From Cellvibrionaceae bacterium (lineage in GTDB: Bacteria; Pseudomonadota; Gammaproteobacteria; Pseudomonadales; Cellvibrionaceae): a stretch of DNA of 6,019 bases. Positions 6,013 to 6,019 of this stretch are shown in pieces. The notes beneath the pieces are model-generated. The model searched no databases. It was not told the origin of the DNA and worked only from the letters and a program-made list of their open reading frames with translations. Made by a program: the position numbers and the translations under genes. The stretch is taken from the NCBI GenBank assembly GCA_027012915.1, contig JALUYN010000643.1, positions 1 through 6,019 on the forward strand, read 5' to 3'. Position 1 is the first letter of the stretch. Every line of letters starts with the position of its first letter.

Positions 6013-6018
6013 ATTCTA
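6013..6018 (-). promoter_or_regulatory. Candidate -10 box for fklB at the window edge
   Basis: The minus strand reads TAGAAT, five of six matches to the -10 consensus, about 45 bases before the fklB ATG and followed by GCCGG. The -35 would lie outside the window. An alternative box, TTTAAT, sits closer to the gene but has no good -35. Confidence 0.35.
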
Positions 6019-6019
6019 C

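Overview
All six genes in this window lie on the minus strand, so transcription runs from high to low coordinates. Coding density is high and no gene-free stretch exceeds about 240 bases. Two proteins closely match remembered Escherichia coli proteins: PuuB (gamma-glutamylputrescine oxidase) and FklB (FKBP22). The base composition is moderate and the acyl-CoA dehydrogenase is of the large ~600-residue kind common in Pseudomonas-like bacteria. Together these suggest a gammaproteobacterium, perhaps a marine or free-living one; the genus cannot be read from the sequence. There is no sign of insertion sequences, phage, CRISPR, tRNA or rRNA.

In transcription order, the window opens with fklB (5351-5968), a cytoplasmic peptidyl-prolyl isomerase closed by a textbook intrinsic terminator (5290-5324). 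After an AT-rich spacer comes a 595-residue acyl-CoA dehydrogenase (3323-5110). It is followed, 73 bases later and without a visible terminator, by a 179-residue isochorismatase-fold cysteine hydrolase (2710-3249) that may also have its own extended -10 promoter. A 173-base spacer with a TATAAT box and three spaced copies of a short motif precedes puuB (1253-2536). The puuB stop codon overlaps the GTG start of a gamma-glutamylcyclotransferase-like gene (816-1253). Last, after a 110-base spacer, is the N-terminal 235 residues of a membrane-anchored diguanylate cyclase (1-705), cut by the window edge just before its GGDEF motif.

The most interesting arrangement is puuB overlapping a gamma-glutamylcyclotransferase-family gene. 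In the known Puu route putrescine is gamma-glutamylated (PuuA), oxidised (PuuB, PuuC), and the glutamyl group is removed by the hydrolase PuuD. A cyclotransferase translated together with PuuB could remove that group as 5-oxoproline instead, as BtrG does in butirosin biosynthesis. This is an inference from context. No puuA, puuC or puuD lies in the window. The acyl-CoA dehydrogenase and hydrolase pair has no evident link to putrescine. The window is otherwise ordinary chromosomal sequence.
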